This document shows positions 6,182 through 15,700 of a stretch of DNA of 34,323 nucleotides, one piece after another (the first letter of the stretch is position 1; every line of letters starts with the position of its first letter). The stretch is from Rhodanobacteraceae bacterium (lineage in GTDB: Bacteria; Pseudomonadota; Gammaproteobacteria; Xanthomonadales; Xanthomonadaceae). Position numbers and translations under genes: made by a program. Below the pieces are notes generated by a model, which saw only the letters and a list, made by a program, of their open reading frames with translations, was not told where the DNA came from and searched no databases. Location: contig JACKOX010000031.1 in NCBI GenBank assembly GCA_024233975.1, forward strand, positions 1-34,323, in the 5' to 3' direction.

Positions 6182-9100
6182 CTAGATCGTGGCTCTGTTG
6201 TTGGGTTGAGTCCGCACGGGATCGCTGAAAAACATTTCCGCATGTCCTGTTCCGGCGAAATGCGAAACGAGCTGGTCGAAATTCACCACGTCCTGGCGCA
6301 GATCATCACTGGTGTGCTTGATGACCGTATCGCGTGGGCAGAACGTTGAAATTCCGAGGAACTGACACGTATGCGCCAGAACAAGATTTCGATTGCCGAG
6401 CAGATCCTCGTAATCGATGGTCAGAACCTTCAGCGGGAGCGATTCAACGAACACATCCAGAATCTTTTCATATCCATCTATCCATTCAAGTACTTCCAGG
6501 AGTTTGTCAGGCTCGATAGTTCCTGCAGGAATCCGTGGGGTCGAAGTCTTTTCGTTGATGTTGTAGATGCCGGCCCGATCTGCGAGCGCCATTGCGCGGA
6601 TGGAAGAAATCGCCTGCTTTATCCGATTTCGCCGCCTCATGCGGATGACTTGAACATCCCGTTCGATCAGCAGTTCCCTCAGGAGGTCCGGATCACGTAC
6701 GTCCCGCAGCTTGGTCTTGAAGCCAATGCATCGCAGCGTGCTGGTATCGGGAGTTGCGATCTGTTGTTCGGCCAAGTGGTCGTAGACGTCATTGATCCAG
6801 TTCTGTTGCACTCGCCAACCTTTTTGGTAGAGCGAGGCCAGGTGTTCCCCGAAGAACTCCATTTCCGGATGTTGGGAAAGCAGGTGACTGAGGTGCGTGC
6901 TGCCGGTTCGTCCCTCGAAGAGCAGAATGACAGGTTGACGCGACGTCCTGCCCTTGGCGTTCTCTCCTTGCTCCATGGCATCACGTGCGAAGCGTGGATT
7001 TTGCCGTGATTTGGCGGGACTGATGGCTGCCGCGATGGATTGTCTGAATGTTTCCGGCGAGTAGATCGACTTCACCGTCGCCAGCGCGGACTGCCTGATG
7101 CGTTGCCACGCTTCTTCGTCCGAGTAGGTGCGCAGGATTGTGGATGCGAATTGCTCGGCATCAGGAGGGCTGGATGCCATGCAGTCTCCCTGCCACTCCA
7201 ACTGCCGCGCGAGCAGTTCCGTGGCGCAGACCGGAAGGCCGTTTGCAGCGGCTTCGATAACCTTCAGCGGAACTCCAGCCCCGTAGCGGGTTGGAGCAAC
7301 GAACACTCGGGCTTTGTCGTAGTACGGCGTGAGATTGTCCACTGCACCAATGAATTCGATACCTTCAATCCGCCAGCGATCTGGGAAGTCAATTGTCCAG
7401 GAGCCAACAATGGTGAGTGTGATGCCCGTTGTGGTTGTCCGGAGTCGCGGGAATACCTGTTCCACGAACCAGGCAAGGGAATCGAAGTTCGGGCTGTCCT
7501 TGCTGTGTACGGCGCCCACGAACAAGAGGCCAAGTCTTCCTCTTGGGCCAGGTGCTTCGTCCCGGGACTGAATCGAATGCCCCACATTGAAGGCCGGAAT
7601 TCCAAGGCCTTGGAAGCGCTGCTGGTCCGCCGCTGAAACCGCCATGACGGCATCCGCCATGAATGCCTGGGTCAATTCCTTTTCGAGTTCGTTCGACAGC
7701 CTTCGGTACTCTGTTCCGTCGCCGCGCAATTTCGCTAGTGACAGCTCGCGCTCAGCGAAAATCGCCTCCGCGTCATAGATCAGCTGCATCCCGTGCAAGA
7801 GTGATTCATTGGTGGCCTTTATGTCCCGGATGCGGCAAAGGTTGTGTGGTCGGGAGACCCACAGAACGTCGTAGGCCCCTGGGCGTTCTCTGAGGAAATC
7901 CGCAAGGTCTTCCGGAGTGCGGTCTACGATGCATTCAACCTGCAGCGGCATGCTTTCCCTGATTTCATTCTCCTTTGCGTGGAGCCCATTCATGGAAAAG
8001 CAGGTTACCTCGTAGCCAAGCTCAATCAGGGCGTGCACGATCGCGACAGTCCTGGGAAGTCCTGACCCAAGCATTGCGACAGGAGGGGCGTCCTCAATCA
8101 TGAGGACGCGGGAAGGATGATGCCCGGTTTCTGGCAAGCGCAGGTTTCCCTGCGGGCTGTGTGGCGCAGCCGCCAGAACGCCCCGATGTCGACCGCGAAA
8201 TATGACCTGATTCTTCGCGAATATCGCACTGGTTGTCGGGGATCGCGATCCACTTCCCCTGCCGAAATGGACAGCATTGCAGCGTGGATCCACCAGGGTA
8301 ATGAATCCGATGGCCCTCAGGCGAAGGCAATAGTCCGCGTCCTCGAAGTAGGCGGGGGAATACACTTCATCAAATCCGCCAAGCTGTTTGAATAGCGCGC
8401 GGGGCGTGAGCAGAAATGCGCCGGATGTATACAGGCTCTCTCGCAGGCATTGGAAGCGGGAATCAAACGGTGACTGGCCACACCCGTATCCGTATGGACT
8501 CCCATTTGCAGTGAGCCCGCATCCCGCCTCTTCAAGCAAGCCGTCCGGATAGATGAGTTTGGCGCCGACAGCGCCAGCTGTTTCATTGTTTTCGAGGGTT
8601 TCCAGGGCTGCCTCCAGAGCTCCGGGGAGTACAGCGGCGTCACTGTTGAGGAATAGCAGGGTGGGTGCGCTCGCAAGATTCGCGCCGCGGTTCGCGGCCC
8701 GAAGGAAATGCAGGTTCCTCTGGTGTCGGATGATGCGTGCGCCACTGACCCGGTCCAGCAATTCCTGGGTGGCAAGGTTTGATGCGTTATCCAGGATGAT
8801 GAGCTCGACATCCATGTCGGTATTGCGGCTCAGGGCACTCAGACACTGCAAGACCTGGCCAGCAGCGTTGTGAACCACGATGACAACTGCGACCTTGGGA
8901 GTGCATGTGGGTGTGAAGTCCAGCCGGCCATCGCTCTGCATGAACCGGTCCAGTTCTCTCTCGGCACGGAACACATGGAAGGAGCGGGAGTGTTGCCTCG
9001 CCTTTTCCTGCTCCAGTTCGCCAGCCATGGGTTCGTGGGAGCCGTTGAGCATCCCGTAGCGGACATAGTGCTCAAAGCCACTGCGAAAAGCGCCACTCTT

Positions 9101-9673
9101 TACATCCGAGGCGGCCGCCGGGTTGCTGTGGAGATATTCCTTCTCAGGAAAGGCGGGGCCGGGAAGTTTCCCTTCGGTCATACCCCTCCGCACGAAGTGG
9201 TGATAGCCTGATTCGTACGCCCCATCCCGAATGAGTGCCTGGACATCTGGGTGGTTCTCCAGATACCAGCCCTCGTTGAAGTAGCGGGAGGGCTGTCTTC
9301 CCTCATGTACTCCGGTGGACGCGAAATGGCTGGCTCCCGAGGGCAGTCTCCCTGACTCCACTGCCTCGCGAACGTCGGGGTAGGTGGTCAGGTACCAGCC
9401 TTCGTCCATTACCGGATTTGGTGAGCGGCCTTCTTTCGACCCAATTGCCAGGTAGTGTTCAAGTCCGCTTGACCACTTTCCCTGAGCGATCAATTCATGA
9501 ACGTCGCCATAAAGCCAGAGATACCAGGTGGCATCGAAATGCAGGTGCGCTTTGTCCATGGTGTTGCTCATGCAAGTCTGAAAGGTCTTGGTCGTGAGTG
9601 CTTGCGGAAAGAGTTTCCGGCTGAGGCATGCGGTTTGCGACTTGTTGACGATATCAGGCCGCTTCTTCAACAC
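6182..9673 (-). CDS. Multidomain glycosyltransferase (GT2-GT4) with C-terminal sulfotransferase domain
   Basis: 1163 residues from a GTG at 9673 that overlaps the stop of the upstream gene (GTGTTGA), suggesting translational coupling; an ATG at 9571 is an alternative. Domain order: four repeats of about 42 residues (47-212) with the pattern GWYL..YPDV.....SG..HY...G..EGR, seen in surface-polysaccharide enzymes. Next a GT2 domain (about 259-475) with ILDNAS, LNSDA (SDA, 344-346) and FEDADYC. Then a GT4/GT-B domain (about 520-885) with FVAPTRYGAGVPLKVIEA. Last a Stf0-like sulfotransferase domain (about 913-1145) whose FEGRTGSTHL is the probable PAPS 5'-phosphosulfate loop. It probably adds two sugars and a sulfate to a surface glycan. 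The DNA is clearly AT-richer than most of the window, hinting at horizontal acquisition. Confidence 0.88.
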   Translation of the reverse strand: MLKKRPDIVNKSQTACLSRKLFPQALTTKTFQTCMSNTMDKAHLHFDATWYLWLYGDVHELIAQGKWSSGLEHYLAIGSKEGRSPNPVMDEGWYLTTYPDVREAVESGRLPSGASHFASTGVHEGRQPSRYFNEGWYLENHPDVQALIRDGAYESGYHHFVRRGMTEGKLPGPAFPEKEYLHSNPAAASDVKSGAFRSGFEHYVRYGMLNGSHEPMAGELEQEKARQHSRSFHVFRAERELDRFMQSDGRLDFTPTCTPKVAVVIVVHNAAGQVLQCLSALSRNTDMDVELIILDNASNLATQELLDRVSGARIIRHQRNLHFLRAANRGANLASAPTLLFLNSDAAVLPGALEAALETLENNETAGAVGAKLIYPDGLLEEAGCGLTANGSPYGYGCGQSPFDSRFQCLRESLYTSGAFLLTPRALFKQLGGFDEVYSPAYFEDADYCLRLRAIGFITLVDPRCNAVHFGRGSGSRSPTTSAIFAKNQVIFRGRHRGVLAAAPHSPQGNLRLPETGHHPSRVLMIEDAPPVAMLGSGLPRTVAIVHALIELGYEVTCFSMNGLHAKENEIRESMPLQVECIVDRTPEDLADFLRERPGAYDVLWVSRPHNLCRIRDIKATNESLLHGMQLIYDAEAIFAERELSLAKLRGDGTEYRRLSNELEKELTQAFMADAVMAVSAADQQRFQGLGIPAFNVGHSIQSRDEAPGPRGRLGLLFVGAVHSKDSPNFDSLAWFVEQVFPRLRTTTTGITLTIVGSWTIDFPDRWRIEGIEFIGAVDNLTPYYDKARVFVAPTRYGAGVPLKVIEAAANGLPVCATELLARQLEWQGDCMASSPPDAEQFASTILRTYSDEEAWQRIRQSALATVKSIYSPETFRQSIAAAISPAKSRQNPRFARDAMEQGENAKGRTSRQPVILLFEGRTGSTHLSHLLSQHPEMEFFGEHLASLYQKGWRVQQNWINDVYDHLAEQQIATPDTSTLRCIGFKTKLRDVRDPDLLRELLIERDVQVIRMRRRNRIKQAISSIRAMALADRAGIYNINEKTSTPRIPAGTIEPDKLLEVLEWIDGYEKILDVFVESLPLKVLTIDYEDLLGNRNLVLAHTCQFLGISTFCPRDTVIKHTSDDLRQDVVNFDQLVSHFAGTGHAEMFFSDPVRTQPNNRATI

Positions 9674-10710
9674 TCCAGACTGAGCCGGAATGAATCGGTT
9701 GTTTGGGGTGTTTCGGAATGGGTGGAGACGGCGTTTCGAAGTTCCTGCATGAAATCTGGGATGTGTTGTTCCAGATGTCGTGCGACTCGTGACAGATCGA
9801 CATCCGGCTTTGCTGCCATGACTGCAGCGGGTTCACGTTTGGCCAGCATTTCCAGTCCGCTTTCGCTGGCCGCGCGTAGAAACTCCCTGAGGCGGGGGTT
9901 CCTGAAACGATCCTGCTTGATAAAAGTGTTGATCGCGCCGTACAGGAAAATGGCGTCTTCACGAGCGATCAGGAAATAGTCACGCGTACCTTCGGAGTAG
10001 TCCTGCAAGACCTTGTCTGCCCGCGATCTCTGGCTTTTCGGCATGAAGCCGTTGGCATTCCGCATGAACTCAAGACTCTCGAAGGAATAGCGTTTGTTGA
10101 TGATTGGTATCTGTATAGGATGCAGATCGATTTCTGCTGCCTGCAGAAACCGGTTCATTAGAGAGCGTTCGGCTTCGTTGCCAGCGCTCAGGGAATAGTC
10201 CAGCAGACTGATGGGATGAGAAAATTTTTCCTCGACAATGTCTGTGAACAACTCGACTTGGCTCAGCTGAATGTGCAGGGCCTTGGCTGAGGCATCAATG
10301 CGCCTCGTTTCCCCTGATCGCTTGACCTTTTGAATGTAGGCGGATTCAAGCAATTCCACCGGATCCCGCAAGAACGCAATGACCGATGCATCTGGATAAA
10401 CACTTGCCAATGTGCGGATGAAGTCTGGAAGAAAGTAGAACTCGCTGGAGAGCAGAAGGCGTTCCAGTCCGGACTCTTCAAACTCGCGCCAAAGGCGTAG
10501 ACATTCTTGGTGACTGGGCTTCCAGCAATGGTCGATGAGTGTTGCGGTTCGTGGAAGCGTTCCGCTGCTGACGCGATTCACGTCTACCTTGTGATCCGGG
10601 TAGTAAACGTTTGCAGCCTGCAGCGAGTGTCTTTGCCGCAGAAAGGCATCCTGCAGTGCCGATGATCCGGTCTTCGGGATTCCGGCGTGGATGATTGTCC
10701 TGGGCTTCAA
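9667..10710 (-). CDS. Sulfotransferase family protein
   Basis: 347 residues from a TTG at 10710, with AGGA eight bases upstream and no usable ATG nearby. The PAPS-binding signatures are present: the 5'-phosphosulfate loop at residues 8-19 (HAGIPKTGSSAL) and the 3'-phosphate motif AFLRDPVELLESAY with Arg115 and Ser123. The family transfers sulfate from PAPS to hydroxyls of glycans or lipids; the acceptor is unknown. It is first in an operon with the GT2-GT4-sulfotransferase gene, and the stop overlaps that gene's GTG start. Together they suggest a glycan sulfated at two positions. PAPS-synthesis genes are not in the window. The DNA is AT-richer than the flanks, as in its partner. Confidence 0.88.
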   Translation of the reverse strand: MKPRTIIHAGIPKTGSSALQDAFLRQRHSLQAANVYYPDHKVDVNRVSSGTLPRTATLIDHCWKPSHQECLRLWREFEESGLERLLLSSEFYFLPDFIRTLASVYPDASVIAFLRDPVELLESAYIQKVKRSGETRRIDASAKALHIQLSQVELFTDIVEEKFSHPISLLDYSLSAGNEAERSLMNRFLQAAEIDLHPIQIPIINKRYSFESLEFMRNANGFMPKSQRSRADKVLQDYSEGTRDYFLIAREDAIFLYGAINTFIKQDRFRNPRLREFLRAASESGLEMLAKREPAAVMAAKPDVDLSRVARHLEQHIPDFMQELRNAVSTHSETPQTTDSFRLSLEC

Positions 10711-11075
10711 CTTGTGGGTCCTGCCGAAAAGGCGAGAGTGCAGGCTGGTTCACAAGTGTATATGAGCTCTTGCTGCCGCCATGTTCCGTATCCTCCTCGC
10801 CTCGGAAACGTTCGTCGAGGCCTCCGCTCCGTGGTTGTTCATGCGTGGCGGCTTGAACAAAGCGCAGGCAGCAGGCAAGCCTGGCCCCGGGCCAATGGTA
10901 GGTATTCTAGGCGAGGGCACTCCGGACCTGCCTTGCGCTGCGGCTGGTTTCGGCCATCAGCTCAGCGGCGAACTAGTATTGGCGTTGGGTTGCCATGGCT
11001 TGCCCGCGAATTGTCAGAATTGGCGGGCGTTCCAGGTGTAGGCTTTCGCAAAGTAGATGTTTTCCGGAAGCGGTG
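10711..11075. promoter_or_regulatory. Divergent intergenic region, promoters likely but weak
   Basis: 365 bases between divergent genes, where no credible protein is seen; an 86-codon open frame at 10781-11041 has no family character. On the minus strand a TATACA at 10757-10762 is a possible -10 for the sulfotransferase operon, with a poor -35. On the plus strand TTGTCA near 11010 could be a -35 for the next membrane protein gene, again with a weak -10. Confidence 0.25.
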
Positions 11076-11609
11076 ATGAATGCAATGATCATGTCAGGCA
11101 GCTGGCGCCCGTGGCGGATCGCCATGTGGTGTGCGGCGGCGATTCTGCTTTGCCTGCCCTGGGCGGCGATGCAGTTGTATCCCGAGGCCGACGTCAACTG
11201 GACGGGCTTCGACTTCCTGGTATTCGGCGCGATGCTGCTGGTTGCCGGCGCGGCAGTGGAAATCGCGGTGCGAATGTCAGGTAGCGGCGCCTATCGGCTG
11301 GCGGCGGTGATCGCCGTCGGCGCGGCCTTCCTGCAGTTCTGGGCCAATGCCGCGGTCGGCATCATCGGTGACGGGGACAATCCGGCCAACCTGATGTTCA
11401 TTGGCGTACTGGCCATTGGTTTCTTCGGCGGGTTGCTGGTGAAGCTGCGCGCGGCCGGGATGGCGTATGTACTAACCATTGTCGCGGTGGCCCAGCTGAT
11501 TGCCGGTGGCATTGGCTGGAGCATGGGCTACCGCGAAGCTTTCATCTTCTCTGTGGTACTTGCCGCTGCCTGGTTCGTCTCGGTGCAGCTGTTCCGCAAG
11601 GCGGCGTGA
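11076..11609 (+). CDS. Hypothetical multi-pass inner membrane protein
   Basis: 177 residues from the ATG at 11076, preceded by GGAAG at a five-base spacing. About six hydrophobic helices are visible at residues 14-34, 47-66, 73-94, 102-121, 126-145 and 150-170. The loop WTGFDFLVFGA after the first helix is reminiscent of small conserved proteobacterial membrane proteins without known function. A loop GDGDNPANLM between helices 3 and 4 carries acidic residues. No catalytic motif is seen, so a specific role cannot be assigned. Confidence 0.8.
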   Translation: MNAMIMSGSWRPWRIAMWCAAAILLCLPWAAMQLYPEADVNWTGFDFLVFGAMLLVAGAAVEIAVRMSGSGAYRLAAVIAVGAAFLQFWANAAVGIIGDGDNPANLMFIGVLAIGFFGGLLVKLRAAGMAYVLTIVAVAQLIAGGIGWSMGYREAFIFSVVLAAAWFVSVQLFRKAA

Positions 11610-11643
11610 GGGTAGGGTCGTCAGCGACAAGACACTTGATGCC

Positions 11644-11814
11644 ATGGTTTCGGAGTCAGATCCCAAACCGGAACCACCGGAAAAGCCGTTGCCCACCGAT
11701 TGCTGTGGCAGCGGCTGCGCTGTCTGCGTGATGGATGCCTACGACGACGCGCTGGAGCGCTACCGTGAAGCGTTGGCGGCGTGGGAGGTGCGGCAGTTGG
11801 ATCAGCAAGGATAG
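11644..11814 (+). CDS. Oxidoreductase-like domain small protein
   Basis: 56 residues from the ATG at 11644. The core PLPTDCCGSGCAVCVMDAY matches the oxidoreductase-like N-terminal domain family (PF09791), with its CC..GC..CV..Y signature; Cys residues at 20, 21, 25 and 28. It is Pro/Glu-rich before the motif and has an acidic-basic helix after it (DDALERYREALAAWEVRQL). Small stand-alone members are common in Proteobacteria. A metal-binding or redox role is assumed from the cysteines but is not established. It lies 34 bases after the membrane protein gene and may be co-transcribed. An upstream in-frame GTG (VVSDKTLDAM) is an alternative start. Confidence 0.8.
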   Translation: MVSESDPKPEPPEKPLPTDCCGSGCAVCVMDAYDDALERYREALAAWEVRQLDQQG

Positions 11815-11904
11815 TCATCCAACAGTGTGAGTGGGGCGGCCGAAAACGGCGTGTCTTGCATCTGGAATCAGATACGCTTGGCGCTCCGGACAGTTTGAAT
11901 CGCC

Positions 11905-12597
11905 ATGCCGCTTTCCGACCTCGACAACCCTTTCTACGGTTCGCTGCGGACGAGGCACGCAGCCTTTTCATTGGGTGACGAAAACGTCTGTCGTTTCCCG
12001 GCTGCCGTGGCCCCGTTCCTCGGGATTGCATCGCCGCGTGCGGCCAGTGCCGCCCGGCTCGACGCGCTGGTTCCCGATGGCGATACCGTACTGCTGCTGG
12101 GCGTGATGCCGGAGCCGGTCGATGGCTACACGCTGGAAACTTTCCGGCCATTGGCTCAGATGGTTTGCGAGCAACCCATCAAGTCGGTCGAGGGGCCGGA
12201 GATCATCGAGCTTGACCAGCGCCATCACGCGGACATCCTTGAACTGATCGCGCTGGTCTACCCGCATTACTTCCGCCAGCGCACGCCGGAGCTTGGCCGC
12301 TACTTCGGCATCTATCAGCCGGACGCGAACGGCGAGACGCGACTGGCGGCGATGATCGGTGAGCGACTTGGTACCCATGACACGCGCGAAATGAGCGCAA
12401 TCTGCACGCATCCGGATTTCCTCGGCCGTGGCTACGCCGGTCGCCTCACCGCGATGCTCACCAACGACACGCTGGAGCGCGGGCTGACGCCCTTCCTGCA
12501 TGTCAGTCAGGAAAACCCGCGGGCGATGCAGCTATACGAACGCCTCGGGTACCGGACCCGCCATGAGATTCCTTTCGCGGCGTTGCGCCGCGGGTAG
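11905..12597 (+). CDS. GNAT-family N-acetyltransferase (FR47-like)
   Basis: 230 residues from the ATG at 11905. The C-terminal half (about 98-225) is a GNAT fold: AAMIGERL as the central strand, AICTHPDFLGRGYAGRL as motif A with its acetyl-CoA pyrophosphate loop (RGYAGR), then FLHVSQENPRAMQLYERLGY as the classic motif B helix. This last element closely resembles FR47-like acetyltransferases. The N-terminal 95 residues form a less conserved domain, as is usual in this subgroup. It would acetylate an amine on a small molecule or peptide; the substrate is unknown. It stands alone about 90 bases after the Cys-rich small protein. Confidence 0.85.
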   Translation: MPLSDLDNPFYGSLRTRHAAFSLGDENVCRFPAAVAPFLGIASPRAASAARLDALVPDGDTVLLLGVMPEPVDGYTLETFRPLAQMVCEQPIKSVEGPEIIELDQRHHADILELIALVYPHYFRQRTPELGRYFGIYQPDANGETRLAAMIGERLGTHDTREMSAICTHPDFLGRGYAGRLTAMLTNDTLERGLTPFLHVSQENPRAMQLYERLGYRTRHEIPFAALRRG

Positions 12598-12723
12598 TGC
12601 TGGCTTTCCGGCAGTCCGTCGCTCATGCCGGGAAATGGCTTGCGAGTTGGATTGAACGGGTTGTACCGTGGGCGCTTGCGTCCCGCCGGGAGGGGTGGGG
12701 CGGACAATTTGGGGGGAATCCGC

Positions 12724-15700
12724 ATGATTTGCAGTGCCGAAGGGCTGTTCGAACGTGTGGGGTCGACACTGCGCGCTGTCGCGAGTTTGATCTGTCTTGC
12801 AATTCCCGGGCCGGCCTTGGCCAACCTGATTGTCGTCACTACCGAATTCGACGGGCCGGTCAACGTCGACGGGGAATGCTCCCTGCGCGAGGCTGTCACC
12901 AATGCCCTGCTTGATTCGTTCGCCGGTAGTCCGGACTGCGTCAATGGAAGCGGGGCGGATAGCATCAGCTTCGCTAACGTCTACTTTTCGACGCCACGCC
13001 AGATCTTGCTGACATCGCCGCTGCCTTTCCTCTCCGGAGATCTGGAAGTGTTGGGTCCGGGCCGGAACAAACTGACCATCAGCGGCGATTCCACGTACCG
13101 GATATTTTTCGTATCCGATGGCAACGGAACGCCGGATTCAACCGTTTCGATCAGCGACATGACGCTGGCCAACGGCATGGCGAATGGCAGCGGCGGTGGT
13201 GCGATCGTCAACCTCGAAAACCTCAGCATCAACCGGGTTCGCTTCGGGGGCAACAGTGCTGGTCCCTCGTCTGGTGGCGCCATTCGTAGTCAGGCTGGCA
13301 CGCTGACCATCAACCAGTCGGGTTTTGCTGGAAATGTCGCTCCGGATGGAACCAATGGGTTCGGCGGTGCCATCTTTGCGGATGGTGCCACCACGCAGGT
13401 CACCATTTCCGCCAGCCTGTTTGATGGCAACCAGTCCGAGAAGGCGGGTGGTGCGGTCTATTCGCAATCCCCCGATCTCGCTCTTGTTGGTGTCCAGTTC
13501 CTGCAGAACCAGTCGATGGGTGGGGTTGGTGGTGCGCTGGCGCAGTTTGGTGCGGTTGCCAACGTGGATGCCAGCTGGTTCGATGCGAATGAAGCGCTGA
13601 GTACCGGTGGCGCTGTGCAATTCAATGGCACCACGCTGACCGTCACCCGTTCCACCTTCAGCGAGAATGTCGCTGCCTCGGGGTCAGCAATCTATCTGGT
13701 CGGCTCATCTTCGGCGACGCTTCGGCAGAGCACTTTCTCGGCAAACGAGAGCCTGAGCGGCAGTGGCGCGGTGGCCTTGTCTGGCGCGACGAACGCTGCC
13801 ATCAGCTTTTCGACCTTCTATGGAAACCTGGCGGCTACCGGCGGTCGTGCGGTACACAACTACGGCATCGGTGCGGCCAGCCTGCTGTCGGCGGTGCTTG
13901 TCTCCGGAACCACGTCCACCGCGTTGTGTGGCGGTGTGGGCGCCGTCACCGCGGATGCCTCTACGCAAAGCCAGAACAGCAGCTGTTCCGGTGCCAGCAA
14001 TGCGGGTGCTGCACTCTTCAACACGCTGACGCCGCTGCAGAACAACGGCGGAAGCTGGGCGACACACGCCCCCACCAATGGTTCGCCGGCCATCGATGCG
14101 GCACCCAGCTGTGACGGTCTCACCGCGGACCAGCGCGGATATCCAAGGCCGCAGGACGGCGACTTCAATGGATCGACCCTGTGTGATGCGGGTTCGGTTG
14201 AGTACCAGAGCATCGTTGTCAACACCACGTTCGATTCCCTGTCGACCGGCAATGATGGCCTGTGTTCTCTACGCGAAGCGTTTCTCAACGCGGCGTTCAA
14301 TGACCAGACCGCTCCCGACTGCGCAACGGGGCGCGGCGCGGACACCATCGAGTTCAACCTGCCGTCTTCCTCGACCATCAATCTTGTTGCGGTGCTGCCT
14401 CAGGTGAGCGAGGCGCTGTCGATCATCGGCCCTGGAGCGGACCAACTCACCATCGATGCGACTGTGGTCCCGGTGCCGGGTATCCCCGGCGCTTGCCTTG
14501 CGCCAATGTGTTTCAAGGATGGCGACAACGGCAATGACCTGCCGATCATCATCAAGGGCCTGACCCTTGCCAATGGTCATCTGAGCGCGGCGGGGTTCGT
14601 CTATTCGACAGAGGCCCTGGTGGTCGATCAGGTGGCTTTCATCGGCAATTCCAGTTCGGACAACAACTCCGGTGGTGCGGTCAGCCAGATCGACGGCAGT
14701 CTCACCATCACGCAGAGCCGGTTCGTGGGCAACCAGGCCACGGGGGCGCCAGCCGCTGGCGCGGTCTTTGCCCAGGGCACGGCGTTCATCGACGTGTCCA
14801 CCAGTACGTTCGACCAGAACCATGCTGATTCTGTGGGTGGGGCGGTCACGCTGTTCGGTGCTGGTGAGGTGTCATTGCAGGGCAACACGCTCTCCGGGAA
14901 TACGGCGAGCAATTTTGGTGGTGCTGTCTACCTCCAGGGCGACACGGACATCACCGCTGAAAACCTGACCGTCTCCGGAAATTCCGCAGGTATTGGAGGA
15001 GGCGGTTTCTATGTCTCTGGATCCAACGCCTCGTTGAATGCCCACAACCTGACCTTTGTCGGCAACCAGGCGAACAATGGTCTGTCGCTGCGGGTGGCAA
15101 ATGCCTCCAGCGCCCTGATTGCCGACAGCATCCTGCATGACGGCGGCGTGGGCGGATCGCACTGTGACGCCGCGGGTGCCACTTCGTTCGCCCTCACCGG
15201 AACCAACCTGGTGGATGACGGCAGCTGTGCGGGTGTTGCGGCAACCGGGTCGGCCGCCCTTCGGATCGACACGCAATTGCGCGATAACGGCGGATCGACT
15301 GCCACGCACGCGATCCTGCAGGGCTCACCGGCCATCGACGCGGCGACGGAGTGTGCCGGCATCCCCACCGACCAGCGCGGCGTCGCGCGAGGCATCGATG
15401 GTGATAACGATGGGCTTGCGGGATGCGATGTCGGCGCCTACGAGCTGCAGCCCATCGTGGTCGATACGGCCAGCGATGTCCTGGATAACGCCGATGGCCT
15501 TTGTTCGCTGCGCGAGGCCCTCGTCAATGCCAATCTCGATCGCCGCAACTACCGCAGCTGTGCAGGTGGAAAAGGCGCCGACCTGATCCTGTTCAATCTG
15601 CCCAATCCGAGCACGATCACGCTTTCCAGCGCGCTGCCCACCGTTGCAACACCGATGACGATCCAGGGCCCCGGCAAGACGAAGCTGACCATCGACGCCA

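Noticed and set aside
10781..11041. 86-codon plus-strand open frame in the divergent gap
   Set aside because: No similarity to any family I know, no clear ribosome binding site, and it spans the region expected to hold promoters.
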